A stretch of 11,751 bases of DNA, taken from NCBI GenBank assembly GCA_052386775.1, contig JBQTJV010000061.1, positions 1 through 11,751 on the forward strand, given 5' to 3'. The stretch is from DSOT01 sp052386775 (lineage in GTDB: Bacteria; Pseudomonadota; Gammaproteobacteria; Burkholderiales; SG8-41). The notes under the pieces were generated by a model. That model made no database searches, was not told where the DNA came from, and saw only the letters and a program-made list of their open reading frames with translations. Every line of letters begins with the position of its first letter. Position 1 is the stretch's first letter. Position numbers and translations under genes: made by a program. Below are positions 1 to 5,786 of the stretch, piece by piece.

Positions 1-802
1 GCATGGTCGCCTGGTTGTCCCACATCACGAGGTCGCCCACGCGCCAGGTGTGACGATAGACGAATTCGCGCTGCGTCGCGTGCTCGGTCAGCTCGCGCAA
101 CAGCATCAGCGCCTCGAGCTGCGGCCAGCCGACGATGCGCCCGGCGTGAGACGAGAGAAACAGCGACTGCCGCCCGCTGCGCGGATGGGTGCGCACCAGC
201 GGCTGGCGCACCGGCGCGAAATCCCGCAATTCCTTCTCGGTGAACGGGAAGCCGAGCGTGCCCTTGGAAAAGATGCGGCTGTGCTCGACGACGAGTCCCT
301 TGATCTTCTCCCGGGTGTCCGCATCGAGCGTGTCCCAGGCGATACGCATGTCGGCGAATTCCGTTTCGCCGCCCACCGGCGGTATCACATGCGCACACAG
401 CAGCGAATACCGGGCCGGGACGCTCTTGTAGCTGCTGTCGCTGTGCCACAGACGGTTCCCCATGGTAAAGAGCCGCTTGCGGTCCTCGCGCGGGAGGATT
501 CTGTCGCCCGGCGCGAGATTGGAGATATCGGAGAGCCGCGGATCCTCCAGCCGCGCGCCTTCCTCCGGCTGGATCTTGGTGTACGGCGCCTCCAGCTTCC
601 CCAGGCTTTGAGTGAAGCGGATCTGCTGCTCGGTGGTAAGGGGCTTACCGAGGCGGAAGACCAGCACCGCGTAGCGGTCCATCGCCTCGTGGACGGCTTC
701 CGCGATCGCGGGCGAGATCGGTTCGCGAATATCGATGCCCGTGCACTCGGCAGCAAAAATGGGATGCAGCGGATTGAAGGTCAGACCCAGGTTGTTTTGC
801 AT
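1..802 (-). CDS. TfdA/TauD-family 2-oxoglutarate-dependent dioxygenase (3' end cut by window edge)
   Basis: Non-heme Fe(II)/2-oxoglutarate oxygenase of the TauD/TfdA family, which hydroxylates small carboxylates, sulfonates or aryloxyacetates; the substrate here is not determinable. 267 residues are visible from ATG at 802, preceded by a strong GGAGGAG ribosome site. The metal motif WHSDSS gives H120 and D122. GGETEFADMR (about 144-153), HATQREFVYRHTWRVGD (about 241-257) and WDNQATM at the edge are typical of the TfdA-like branch rather than true TauD. The distal iron His and the 2-oxoglutarate-binding Arg lie beyond the window; about 20-30 residues are missing compared with the usual 285-295. 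The family usually reads WDNRATMH, so the Gln is a small deviation. It is last in a minus-strand run after the EEP hydrolase (56-nt gap), probably one operon with the cupin gene. Family is confident; substrate is unknown. Confidence 0.9.
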   Translation of the reverse strand, partial: MQNNLGLTFNPLHPIFAAECTGIDIREPISPAIAEAVHEAMDRYAVLVFRLGKPLTTEQQIRFTQSLGKLEAPYTKIQPEEGARLEDPRLSDISNLAPGDRILPREDRKRLFTMGNRLWHSDSSYKSVPARYSLLCAHVIPPVGGETEFADMRIAWDTLDADTREKIKGLVVEHSRIFSKGTLGFPFTEKELRDFAPVRQPLVRTHPRSGRQSLFLSSHAGRIVGWPQLEALMLLRELTEHATQREFVYRHTWRVGDLVMWDNQATM

Positions 803-858
803 TGCTCCTCCGCGACACGCGATTCGATTCTGTAGGATTGTCGCATAACCCCAGGCGC

Positions 859-1605
859 CTAATGGAAAGCAAGGTCGGCTCGAACCCCGGCATGATCGGA
901 AGCATATAGCGTGGGGTCGGTCTCGCTCGGCGCGCTGAAGCAGACTTCGCTATGGATGACGTCGAGCGCGCTGTCGATCCAGATGTAGTCAATGCAGCGG
1001 TCCATGCGCCGCCATTGCGGGTGGGTGACAGCGCCATCGATGTCGGCGAGCGGCGTGAACGCCGTGTTCTGTGTCTGCGTCGGACGCAGGCGGGAGGCCA
1101 TCAGCGCAGCCGACGGCGCCTCGAGCGTGGCGTTGAAGTCGCCGCACACGATCCGCGCATCGGCATCCGCGCGCTCGTCGATCCAGCCGAGCAGTTGCTG
1201 CGCCTGGAACAGGCGGAGCGCATCGTTGCCGCGTGACATGTACTGGTGCGTCACATAGACGTCGACAGTCCGGCCGCCCGCCATCACCCGTGCCACGAGC
1301 GCCACCATGTCGCGCGTGCGGTAGTCGAGGTTCCCGGTCTCAACCAGCGGCAGCCGCGTCAACAGCGCCTCGCCCTCGACGGCCGAGAGCCCGTTCACGC
1401 GGGTCTGCTGCACCAGCGCATAGTGGCGTCCGTGGCGCTCGCGCAGGGTCTGCTGGATCCAGCGCGCGGTCTGCAGCGGGATGCACACCTCGTTCATCGC
1501 AAAGAGGTCGGGATCGATGGCGGCCAGCTCGCGCACGATCAACTCGCGGCGCAGTTGCCACCGCTTGTGATCCTGCTCCATGTTGAGGGTTGCGATGCGC
1601 AGCAT
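859..1605 (-). CDS. Endonuclease/exonuclease/phosphatase (EEP) fold hydrolase
   Basis: 248-residue metal-dependent phosphoesterase of the EEP (DNase I/exonuclease III-like) superfamily, whose members cut DNA, RNA or phospho-lipids and phospho-sugars. Expected motifs occur in order: TLNM at 6-9 (N8), MNEV at 37-40 (metal-binding E39), VTHQ at 118-121 (H120), CGDFNA at 154-159 (D156, N158), DYIWI at 206-210 and ASDHAGV at 235-241 (D237, catalytic H238). The active site therefore looks complete. No signal peptide or membrane segment is seen, so it should be cytoplasmic. The ATG lies 9 nt after the cupin stop, with only a weak AGG upstream, suggesting translational coupling. The TfdA-like gene follows. 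Substrate cannot be read from sequence; a general phosphodiesterase or nuclease is equally possible. Confidence 0.88.
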   Translation of the reverse strand: MLRIATLNMEQDHKRWQLRRELIVRELAAIDPDLFAMNEVCIPLQTARWIQQTLRERHGRHYALVQQTRVNGLSAVEGEALLTRLPLVETGNLDYRTRDMVALVARVMAGGRTVDVYVTHQYMSRGNDALRLFQAQQLLGWIDERADADARIVCGDFNATLEAPSAALMASRLRPTQTQNTAFTPLADIDGAVTHPQWRRMDRCIDYIWIDSALDVIHSEVCFSAPSETDPTLYASDHAGVRADLAFH

Positions 1606-1614
1606 GCGCCTATG

Positions 1615-2034
1615 CTAGGTCTGCGGCGAGAACGAGAGCGCGCTTTCCATCGCGCGGAACGGCACCGACACGAAATCGTAGCCCTCGTGCGGCGCGTGCA
1701 TGACGATAAAGAACGCCTCTTCGGTCTTGCTGCGATTGGAGACCTCGTGCCGCACGCCCGGCGGCATGCTGCAGAATCCGCCCGGCTTGAGCACGAATGC
1801 GCCCTTCCCGTGCTGTCCCTCGTAGCGGATTTCCAGCTCGCCCTTGATTCCGACGAAAAGATCGTAGACGCGCGAGTGCAGGTGCGTCGGCACGCCGCTT
1901 CCAGGCTGAACCCGATACACCACTGTCTGTGACGAGATGTCTTCGTGCAGCACACCGCGCTCGGCACCGGGGCGGCGCTCCTCGCGTTCGGTCCGGGTCA
2001 CGTCATCAACGGTGATTAGGGGTTTCTGCGCCAT
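1615..2034 (-). CDS. Single-domain cupin protein
   Basis: 139-residue cupin. Motif 1 spans about 45-70 (GSGVPTHLHSRVYDLF onward) with metal-ligand candidates H51 and H53. The usual Glu is replaced by D58 or lies elsewhere. Motif 2 is at about 86-99 (GFCSMPPGVRHEVSN), with H96 as the last ligand. Small cupins of this kind are dioxygenases, isomerases or sugar/ligand sensors; nothing here picks one. No signal peptide. The ATG start is preceded by an AAAGG-like weak ribosome site inside a small hairpin (TAGCC-TTT-GGCTA, 2041-2053). It is the promoter-proximal gene of the cupin, EEP, TfdA-like run and is divergent from hicA across 134 bp. The family call is firm. Confidence 0.88.
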   Translation of the reverse strand: MAQKPLITVDDVTRTEREERRPGAERGVLHEDISSQTVVYRVQPGSGVPTHLHSRVYDLFVGIKGELEIRYEGQHGKGAFVLKPGGFCSMPPGVRHEVSNRSKTEEAFFIVMHAPHEGYDFVSVPFRAMESALSFSPQT

Positions 2035-2040
2035 TGAGAA

Positions 2041-2053
2041 TAGCCTTTGGCTA
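2041..2053 (-). promoter_or_regulatory. Small hairpin over the cupin ribosome-binding region
   Basis: TAGCC-TTT-GGCTA forms a perfect 5-bp stem with a 3-nt loop just upstream of the cupin ATG. On the minus strand the only Shine-Dalgarno-like bases (AAAGG) fall in its loop and stem, so folding could limit initiation. It is short and may be chance. Confidence 0.25.
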
Positions 2054-2067
2054 GGTGTCCCGCCAAG

Positions 2068-2139
2068 TTTACCCCGATCGCCTTATAAGCGTGGTTTACC
2101 GACCGCCACGTCAGCATATTTTTCCCGATTGCCTTATCA
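2068..2139. repeat. Imperfect direct repeat pair in the cupin/hicA divergent spacer (candidate operator)
   Basis: Copy 1 at 2068-2088 and copy 2 at 2119-2139 match at 17 of 21 positions. The core (CCCGATCGCCTTAT versus CCCGATTGCCTTAT, 2073-2086 and 2124-2137) matches at 13 of 14. Spacing is 51 bp, close to five helical turns. Copy 2 lies just after the best hicA -10 candidate. Such paired sites would suit an autoregulating antitoxin or a regulator of the divergent cupin operon. Function is inferred only. Confidence 0.4.
2095..2122 (+). promoter_or_regulatory. Possible sigma70-type promoter for hicAB
   Basis: TTTACC (2095-2100), a 16-bp spacer and TATTTT (2117-2122) resemble -35 and -10 boxes, about 50 bp before the hicA start and inside an AT-richer stretch. 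Match quality is moderate. Confidence 0.3.
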
Positions 2140-2168
2140 TGCATCCCAACAGGCGCAGGGAGTATTGA

Positions 2169-2366
2169 GTGCCGCCGAAGGTGAGAGAACTCATTTCCGA
2201 GTTAGAGCGTGCCGGTTTCACGAATCGGGGCGGGAAAGGCAGCCATCGAAATTTTGTACATCCAAAAGTGTCAAAGCCTGTAACGATATCTGGCGCGCCC
2301 GGTGATGATGCCAAGCACTATCAGGTGCGCGCTGTGAGGCGTGCCGTTGAGGAGTCAAGATCATGA
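2169..2366 (+). CDS. hicA: HicA-type mRNA interferase toxin
   Basis: 65-residue HicA toxin, a small RNA-binding-fold ribonuclease that cuts translated mRNA and is neutralised by HicB. The N-terminal helix (KVRELISELERAGF, 4-17) is followed by the family hallmark GGKGSHRNFVHP (21-32), whose H26 is the expected catalytic His. The segment ending PGDDAKHYQVRAVRRA completes the fold at normal family length, so the toxin looks intact. It starts with GTG at 2169; AGGGAG 7-8 nt upstream supports that start, and an in-frame TGA just upstream (2166) rules out a longer one. Its stop overlaps the hicB ATG by 4 bp (ATGA). It is divergent from the cupin operon. Chromosomal HicAB pairs often move horizontally. 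Confidence 0.93.
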   Translation: MPPKVRELISELERAGFTNRGGKGSHRNFVHPKVSKPVTISGAPGDDAKHYQVRAVRRAVEESRS

Positions 2367-2602
2367 AAGACAGTGCAAGATACGCCAAGATCGTCGAATG
2401 GTCAGAAGAGGATCAGTGCTATGTCGGAAGTTCGCCTGGTCTGATATACGGCGGCTGTCATGGCTCCGATGAGAAAGCCGTTTTTGACGAGCTATGCCTG
2501 GTCGTCGAGGAAGCGATCGAGTTGTATCGCAAGGACGGCAAGCCCTTGCCGCCGCCCACCTCTGGCCGCGACTTCGCCAATAAGATGCAAAACGTGGCAT
2601 GA
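2363..2602 (+). CDS. hicB: HicB-type antitoxin, short form
   Basis: 79-residue partner of HicA with the partial RNase H-like HicB fold. A strand (YAKIVEWSEEDQCYVGSSPG, 7-26) and GGCHGS (30-35) are followed by the long helix DEKAVFDELCLVVEEAIEL (36-54) and a Pro-rich KPLPPP turn (60-65). HicB masks HicA and, in many systems, represses the operon through a C-terminal HTH or ribbon-helix-helix domain. Only about 14 residues follow the Pro-rich turn, so no such DNA-binding domain is evident, and autoregulation may need another mechanism. ATG at 2363 overlaps the toxin stop (ATGA), giving tight translational coupling in toxin-first order. It ends 60 bp before the convergent methyltransferase gene. 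Confidence 0.9.
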   Translation: MKDSARYAKIVEWSEEDQCYVGSSPGLIYGGCHGSDEKAVFDELCLVVEEAIELYRKDGKPLPPPTSGRDFANKMQNVA

Positions 2603-2622
2603 GCCGCTAGGCAGCCAGCTAC

Positions 2623-2643
2623 TCGCCTCTGTAGCGGAGGCGA
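2623..2643. terminator. Hairpin between convergent hicB and methyltransferase genes
   Basis: TCGCCTC, a 7-nt loop (TGTAGCG) and GAGGCGA form a perfect 7-bp GC-rich stem in the 60-bp space between two converging genes. Location suits a bidirectional terminator, but neither strand has a following T-run, so rho-independent function is uncertain. Confidence 0.35.
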
Positions 2644-2662
2644 TCCTCAAAACCCTTCAGCG

Positions 2663-3493
2663 TTACTGCGGTTTGCGCACGGCTCCCCGCACGTAGGCAA
2701 CTCGCCGCTCTTCGAGGTTACGCACCTGGTTGGACTGCATGAGGCTGTACTGCTCACCCATGACGACATGAAGGCCCAGCACCGACGGCGTGAGACCGGC
2801 CGCGGCAGGTTGATTTTTCCGCCATGCGAGAGCCTCCTCCGAGGTGTCCTCCAGCAACTCGATCTGGAATCCGGTCTCCTCCAAGGTTTGCCGCAGGGCG
2901 TCCACCGTTATAAGGAAGCTCGATTCGCGGCGGGTCGCCCAGGGCACCGGCAGATGAATCTCGCCTCCGCCTCCGGACATGACATCCTGGAACACGAACC
3001 GCGCACCGGGCGTGAGCACCCTGAAAATTTCGCCATAGAAGCGGCGCTTGTCTTCGATGTTCATCTGGATCTGCATCGTCAGAGCGAGATCGAACTGACC
3101 GTCCGCAAAGGGCAGCGCGGTCGCATCACCATGCCGGAAATCGGTGCCCTGATCGAGTCGCGTCATGCGCGACAGCAGCGTGGCGACTTCGCAGAACTCC
3201 TTCGTGATATCGACGCCGGTCACGTGGCATTTCGCGTGGGATGCCAGGGCCCGCGCCGGGCCGCCCAGACCGCTTCCGACGTCCAGCACCCGCCATCCCG
3301 GCTTCGCGTCCGCCAGCTTGATCAGATCGCGCGTGGCCGCGAGGCCACGCGTGTGGAACTGGTCGACCGGCGCCAGGTCCTCGACGGTAAGGGCGTTCGT
3401 ATCTTTCCCGTCCTGCTTCAGCGCAGAAACAATCCGGTCCGCGAGCCCCGCGCTGCCATAGTGCTGCGCTATCCGGTTATTCGAAGTCGCCAT
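2663..3493 (-). CDS. Class I SAM-dependent methyltransferase, sarcosine/dimethylglycine-methyltransferase-like
   Basis: 276-residue cytoplasmic methyltransferase. SAM-binding motif I is VLDVGSGLGGPAR (69-81), the acidic residue after strand 2 is D95 in VTGVDI, and GDATALPF (122-129) plus QFDLAL (133-138) give motifs II and III. RVLTPGARFVFQDV (158-171) is the post-motif strand. The GLGGPAR variant and the sequence preceding the fold resemble UbiE-like and sarcosine/dimethylglycine N-methyltransferase-like proteins, but substrate specificity cannot be assigned. ATG at 3493 follows a GAGGG ribosome site. It lies 27 nt downstream of the secreted cupin-like gene on the same strand, so the two are probably co-transcribed even though one product is exported and the other is not. 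Confidence 0.87.
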   Translation of the reverse strand: MATSNNRIAQHYGSAGLADRIVSALKQDGKDTNALTVEDLAPVDQFHTRGLAATRDLIKLADAKPGWRVLDVGSGLGGPARALASHAKCHVTGVDITKEFCEVATLLSRMTRLDQGTDFRHGDATALPFADGQFDLALTMQIQMNIEDKRRFYGEIFRVLTPGARFVFQDVMSGGGGEIHLPVPWATRRESSFLITVDALRQTLEETGFQIELLEDTSEEALAWRKNQPAAAGLTPSVLGLHVVMGEQYSLMQSNQVRNLEERRVAYVRGAVRKPQ

Positions 3494-3520
3494 AAGGCCC
3501 TCACCGATCGAACTAGTCTC

Positions 3521-3943
3521 TCACTTCTTGGCTTTGACGTAGACGATGTACAACACCAAGTCCGACTTGCCGATGTTCTTGGGCATATACGGCTTGTTCT
3601 GTGCCTGAAGAACCTTGACATCTCCGGCCTTGAATTCGACTTTCTCTTTCGAGCCGTCAGCAAAAGTGTACTCCAATGTTCCACTCTTCAGCGGGCGCAC
3701 TATGCGCAGCGGACGCGGCCCGGTGGAACCCACATCGCCCGGTTTAAAAGTCACCTCGAATACGCGTACGCTGTCGTCGTCGTGGAAAACCTTTACCACG
3801 GGTTTTCCTTTTTCCGCTTTTGCTGCTGGTGCCGCCTTCGTGTCTTTAGGCTTGTCCTGGGCCATGGACGGTATTGCTGCAGTCGCTGCGAATATCACGG
3901 CAGGAACAAAAAGAGCCGCTAACAACCGAGAGCTGGTCTTCAT
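3521..3943 (-). CDS. Secreted small cupin-like protein
   Basis: 140 residues. The N-terminus is a clear Sec signal peptide: KTSSR, a hydrophobic core LLAALFVPAVIFAATAA, and a likely cleavage after SMA (residue 28), followed by a Lys/Ala-rich linker (29-48). The mature domain is all-beta and cupin-like: VRVFEVTFKPGD (59-70), GTLEYTFADGSKEKVEFKAGD (split at about 88-108), then YMPKN and LVLYIVYVKAKK at the end. The usual cupin metal histidines are not obvious, so it may be a binding or structural rather than metal-dependent domain. I chose ATG 3943 because a strong AAGGGAGA ribosome site sits just upstream and the signal peptide begins there; a 40-residue extension to 4063 lacks both. It heads an operon with the methyltransferase. 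Periplasmic location is likely; function is unknown. Confidence 0.82.
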   Translation of the reverse strand: MKTSSRLLAALFVPAVIFAATAAIPSMAQDKPKDTKAAPAAKAEKGKPVVKVFHDDDSVRVFEVTFKPGDVGSTGPRPLRIVRPLKSGTLEYTFADGSKEKVEFKAGDVKVLQAQNKPYMPKNIGKSDLVLYIVYVKAKK

Positions 3944-4383
3944 GGTGATCTCCCTTGAACGAAATGTGGTAACGCCAAACAATCCCTTGTGATGGCATGA
4001 CACTGCAGATACGGGTATCAGACCTGGCCGACTGTGATTTTGAAAACGTTCGGCCACTGCCACGAAGGCTGAGCGGGTGGCAGAAAGCCACCCCAGGGTG
4101 GGAGTCCTTGACGGAAGCTACGCTGATGTCATAACGGAGTCAAACGGGATTACCGCTAAGCCTTCCCAGGCCGTTCACGCTTTTATGCGCCGCCGCGGGC
4201 GAGAAGATTCAAGGATTCGCGGCGGGTCTTCGGCCCGTAGGTCCGAAAGTGCGGATCGTAGGGCTTGCCGAGTCGTGCAGCCTCGCTGCGTCGCTTGGGA
4301 GAAGGTCGAGCGGTATCGGATCTAGCTGTGGGAGCGGCGTCCACTGGACTGAAAGGTATTCGAAGAGCAGGCCTCGCCGCGAA
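3944..4383. other. Gene-free 440-bp spacer with hairpins, upstream of the secreted cupin-like operon and downstream of the LysR gene
   Basis: No reading frame here has recognisable family motifs or a convincing ribosome site. The spacer should contain the promoter and leader of the minus-strand cupin-like operon and the end of the LysR transcript. It holds a cluster of complementary arms (4057-4101), a GC hairpin CGGGTC-TTC-GGCCCG (4223-4237), and a 14-bp stretch, GGCCGTTCACGCTT (4169-4182), that recurs exactly at 8678-8691 in a palindromic element, so a worn half-copy of a dispersed repeat is likely. Confidence 0.5.
4057..4101. promoter_or_regulatory. Mutually exclusive hairpin cluster (attenuator-like)
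   Basis: Four arms lie in a row: CTGCCAC (4057-4063), GGGTGGCAG (4075-4083), GCCACCC (4087-4093) and GGGTGG (4096-4101). Arm 1 pairs perfectly with arm 2 over 7 bp, arm 2 with arm 3 over 7 bp with a 5-nt loop, and arm 3 can pair with arm 4. The alternatives exclude each other. The cluster lies 114-158 nt upstream of the secreted cupin-like start and would be in its leader if transcription begins upstream. No T-run follows, and no known riboswitch class was recognised. Confidence 0.35.
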
Positions 4384-5310
4384 TCAGACATCCAGCTCGA
4401 TCGCCTTCGCGACCCGGTCGGCGGTAACCTTCGGCGCGAACAGGCGTATGAAATCGTAGACGTAGCGGCGCAGGTAGGTGTGGCGGCGCAGACCGATATA
4501 AATCGTGTCGCGCCCCAGAATGTCGCCGGCGTGCAGCGCGCGCAGTTCGCGGTCGGTGCCTGCGTTGTACGCGACACCCGAGACGATCGCGATGCCCAGC
4601 CCAGCGGCGGCATAGGTCTTCATCACATCGGTATCGACGGCGGCGATCACCACCTTGGGCGTGAACCCTGCACGCTCGAACGCGCCGAGCACGCTGTGCC
4701 GCAGCGCGAACGTCTCGTCGTACGTGATCAGCGGGTACTTGGCGATGCGCTCGAGCGTGAGCAGCTCCGCCTTGAGCAGCGGATGTTTCCTCGGCACTAC
4801 CACGATGCGCTCGACCTCGAAGCAGGGTAGCATCACCACGTCGTCCGGCAGATGCGCCGGCATGCCGCAGACGGAGATATCGGCTTCCCCGCTCGCGACG
4901 AGCCGCACCAGCTCGGCCGGGATGCCCTGTTTCAGATACACCTGCACTTCCGGGTGGCCGCGCGTGAACTGCTTTACGGCATCGGGCAGGATGTAGCGCG
5001 CCTGCGTGTGCGTCGCTGCCAGCGTGAGGCTGCCAACCGCCTCGTCTTCCGAGCTGCCGCCGAGCCCGCGCATTTTCGCCGTGTCGGCGAGGATGCGCTG
5101 AGCGAGCTTGAGCGCGGCGCGGCCAGGCCCCGTGAGCCCCACGATGCGATTCCCCCGCCGCGCGAACATGCGCACCCCGAGCTCCTGCTCGAGCGCGTGC
5201 ATCTGGCGGCTCATCCCGGGTTGCGACGTGTGCAGCACTTTCGCCGCCTGCGAGATATTCCAGTCCTGCGTGGCGATTTCGCAGAAATAGCGCAGCTGCT
5301 GCAAGGTCAC
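4384..5310 (-). CDS. CysB-like LysR-family transcriptional regulator
   Basis: 308-residue LysR regulator of the CysB/Cbl subgroup. The winged HTH occupies about 1-60 (TLQQLRYFCEIA, then TSQPGMSRQMHALEQELG at 28-45). The effector domain opens with the CysB signature ATHTQARYILP (99-109), and DTDVMKTYAAAGLG (226-239) and the C-terminal YDFIRLFAP (285-293) also fit. By ungapped comparison with my memory of E. coli CysB (324 aa), sulfate-contact positions T100, T102 and Q103 are kept but T149 is Gly and T202 is Ala, so the effector probably differs. The start is GTG at 5310, supported by GGAGG about 8 nt upstream. It is divergent from the FAD dehydrogenase/MmgE-PrpD unit, the usual layout for a regulator and its target. 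Confidence 0.92.
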   Translation of the reverse strand: MTLQQLRYFCEIATQDWNISQAAKVLHTSQPGMSRQMHALEQELGVRMFARRGNRIVGLTGPGRAALKLAQRILADTAKMRGLGGSSEDEAVGSLTLAATHTQARYILPDAVKQFTRGHPEVQVYLKQGIPAELVRLVASGEADISVCGMPAHLPDDVVMLPCFEVERIVVVPRKHPLLKAELLTLERIAKYPLITYDETFALRHSVLGAFERAGFTPKVVIAAVDTDVMKTYAAAGLGIAIVSGVAYNAGTDRELRALHAGDILGRDTIYIGLRRHTYLRRYVYDFIRLFAPKVTADRVAKAIELDV

Positions 5311-5331
5311 GAGTATGCCTCCACGGCATCA

Positions 5332-5364
5332 GGCTATCGCAAAATAGTATTGGGAAGCATAGCC
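5332..5364. promoter_or_regulatory. Candidate LysR operator
   Basis: GGCTAT (5332-5337) and ATAGCC (5359-5364) form a perfect inverted repeat, and within it CTAT-N6-ATAG (5334-5347) forms a second, shorter dyad. This nested dyad with an A/T-rich centre lies in the divergent spacer between the LysR gene and the catabolic unit, 22 bp upstream of the LysR start codon. Position and symmetry suit LysR-type autorepression plus activation of the opposite gene. Confidence 0.45.
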
Positions 5365-5378
5365 GAGGCGCAATAACA
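5344..5378. promoter_or_regulatory. Possible overlapping divergent promoters
   Basis: Plus strand: TTGGGA (5350-5355), 17-bp spacer, ATAACA (5373-5378), aimed at the catabolic unit. Minus strand: TTGCGC (complement of 5368-5373), 18-bp spacer, TACTAT (complement of 5344-5349), aimed at the LysR gene. They overlap each other and the candidate operator, the standard arrangement for LysR control. Box matches are moderate only. Confidence 0.3.
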
Positions 5379-5405
5379 TTCCATTTTTGCTGACGGAGCA
5401 AGGAC

Positions 5406-5750
5406 ATGGAGCAGAGCCGTAACGTCCGCGCCGGCGCCACGATGGAAATCGGCGCATTGAACCCTCCGCCGCGCGGCTGCGCGGCTTCACCGGTCCAACG
5501 CGCATATACGAGTCCCACGACGGCGGTTTTCTCACGGCCTATTCGGACATGTCCAACCCGGCGCCGCTCATTGACCAGCTCGGTCTCGCACCCGATCGAC
5601 GCGCAAGGCATTACCGAGAAATTCCGCGGCATCAACCCGCAGCTCGACACCGATCGCATCGCGGCGGTCGCATTCGCGATCGAAGGCCACTCCGCGCGCG
5701 AGCTGATCGATTTGCTCACCCCGGCCCGCGGCGTACGCACCGCAGCCTGA
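5406..5750 (+). pseudogene. Decayed MmgE/PrpD-family gene remnant
   Basis: Two pieces of the MmgE/PrpD fold survive in different frames. From about 5474 the frame reads LRGFTGPTRIYESHDGGF and continues LTAYSD, which matches the segment at about 219-245 of the intact paralogue downstream (QRGFTANPDVLEAHKG). From about 5607 another frame reads ITEKFRGINPQLDTDRI through SARELIDLLTP to a TGA at 5748-5750, matching the family C-terminus. Some 150 residues between them are deleted and the frame shifts. The catalytic N-terminal domain is absent. A good ribosome site and ATG (5406) still open a frame, but its first ~25 residues match nothing I know. It sits where the first gene of the LysR-controlled unit would be, just before the FAD dehydrogenase. 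Confidence 0.75.
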
Positions 5751-5786
5751 TTTTTGAACCTCTTATCCATTCCAGGAGTACTCGTC

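Noticed and set aside
50..835. 261-codon plus-strand frame opposite the TfdA-like gene
   Set aside because: Antisense shadow; the minus strand carries WHSDSS, GGETEFADMR and a strong ribosome site.
2768..3922. 384-codon plus-strand frame opposite the methyltransferase and cupin-like genes
   Set aside because: Spans two real genes and the gap between them on the other strand, and shows no motifs.
3944..4063. 40-residue N-terminal extension of the secreted cupin-like protein
   Set aside because: The internal ATG at 3943 has an excellent ribosome site and begins a textbook signal peptide; the extension would bury it.
4223..4237. CGGGTC-TTC-GGCCCG hairpin as the LysR transcription terminator
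   Set aside because: Short stem with a wobble, no T-run on the minus strand and about 150 bp beyond the stop; not distinguishable from chance in GC-rich DNA.
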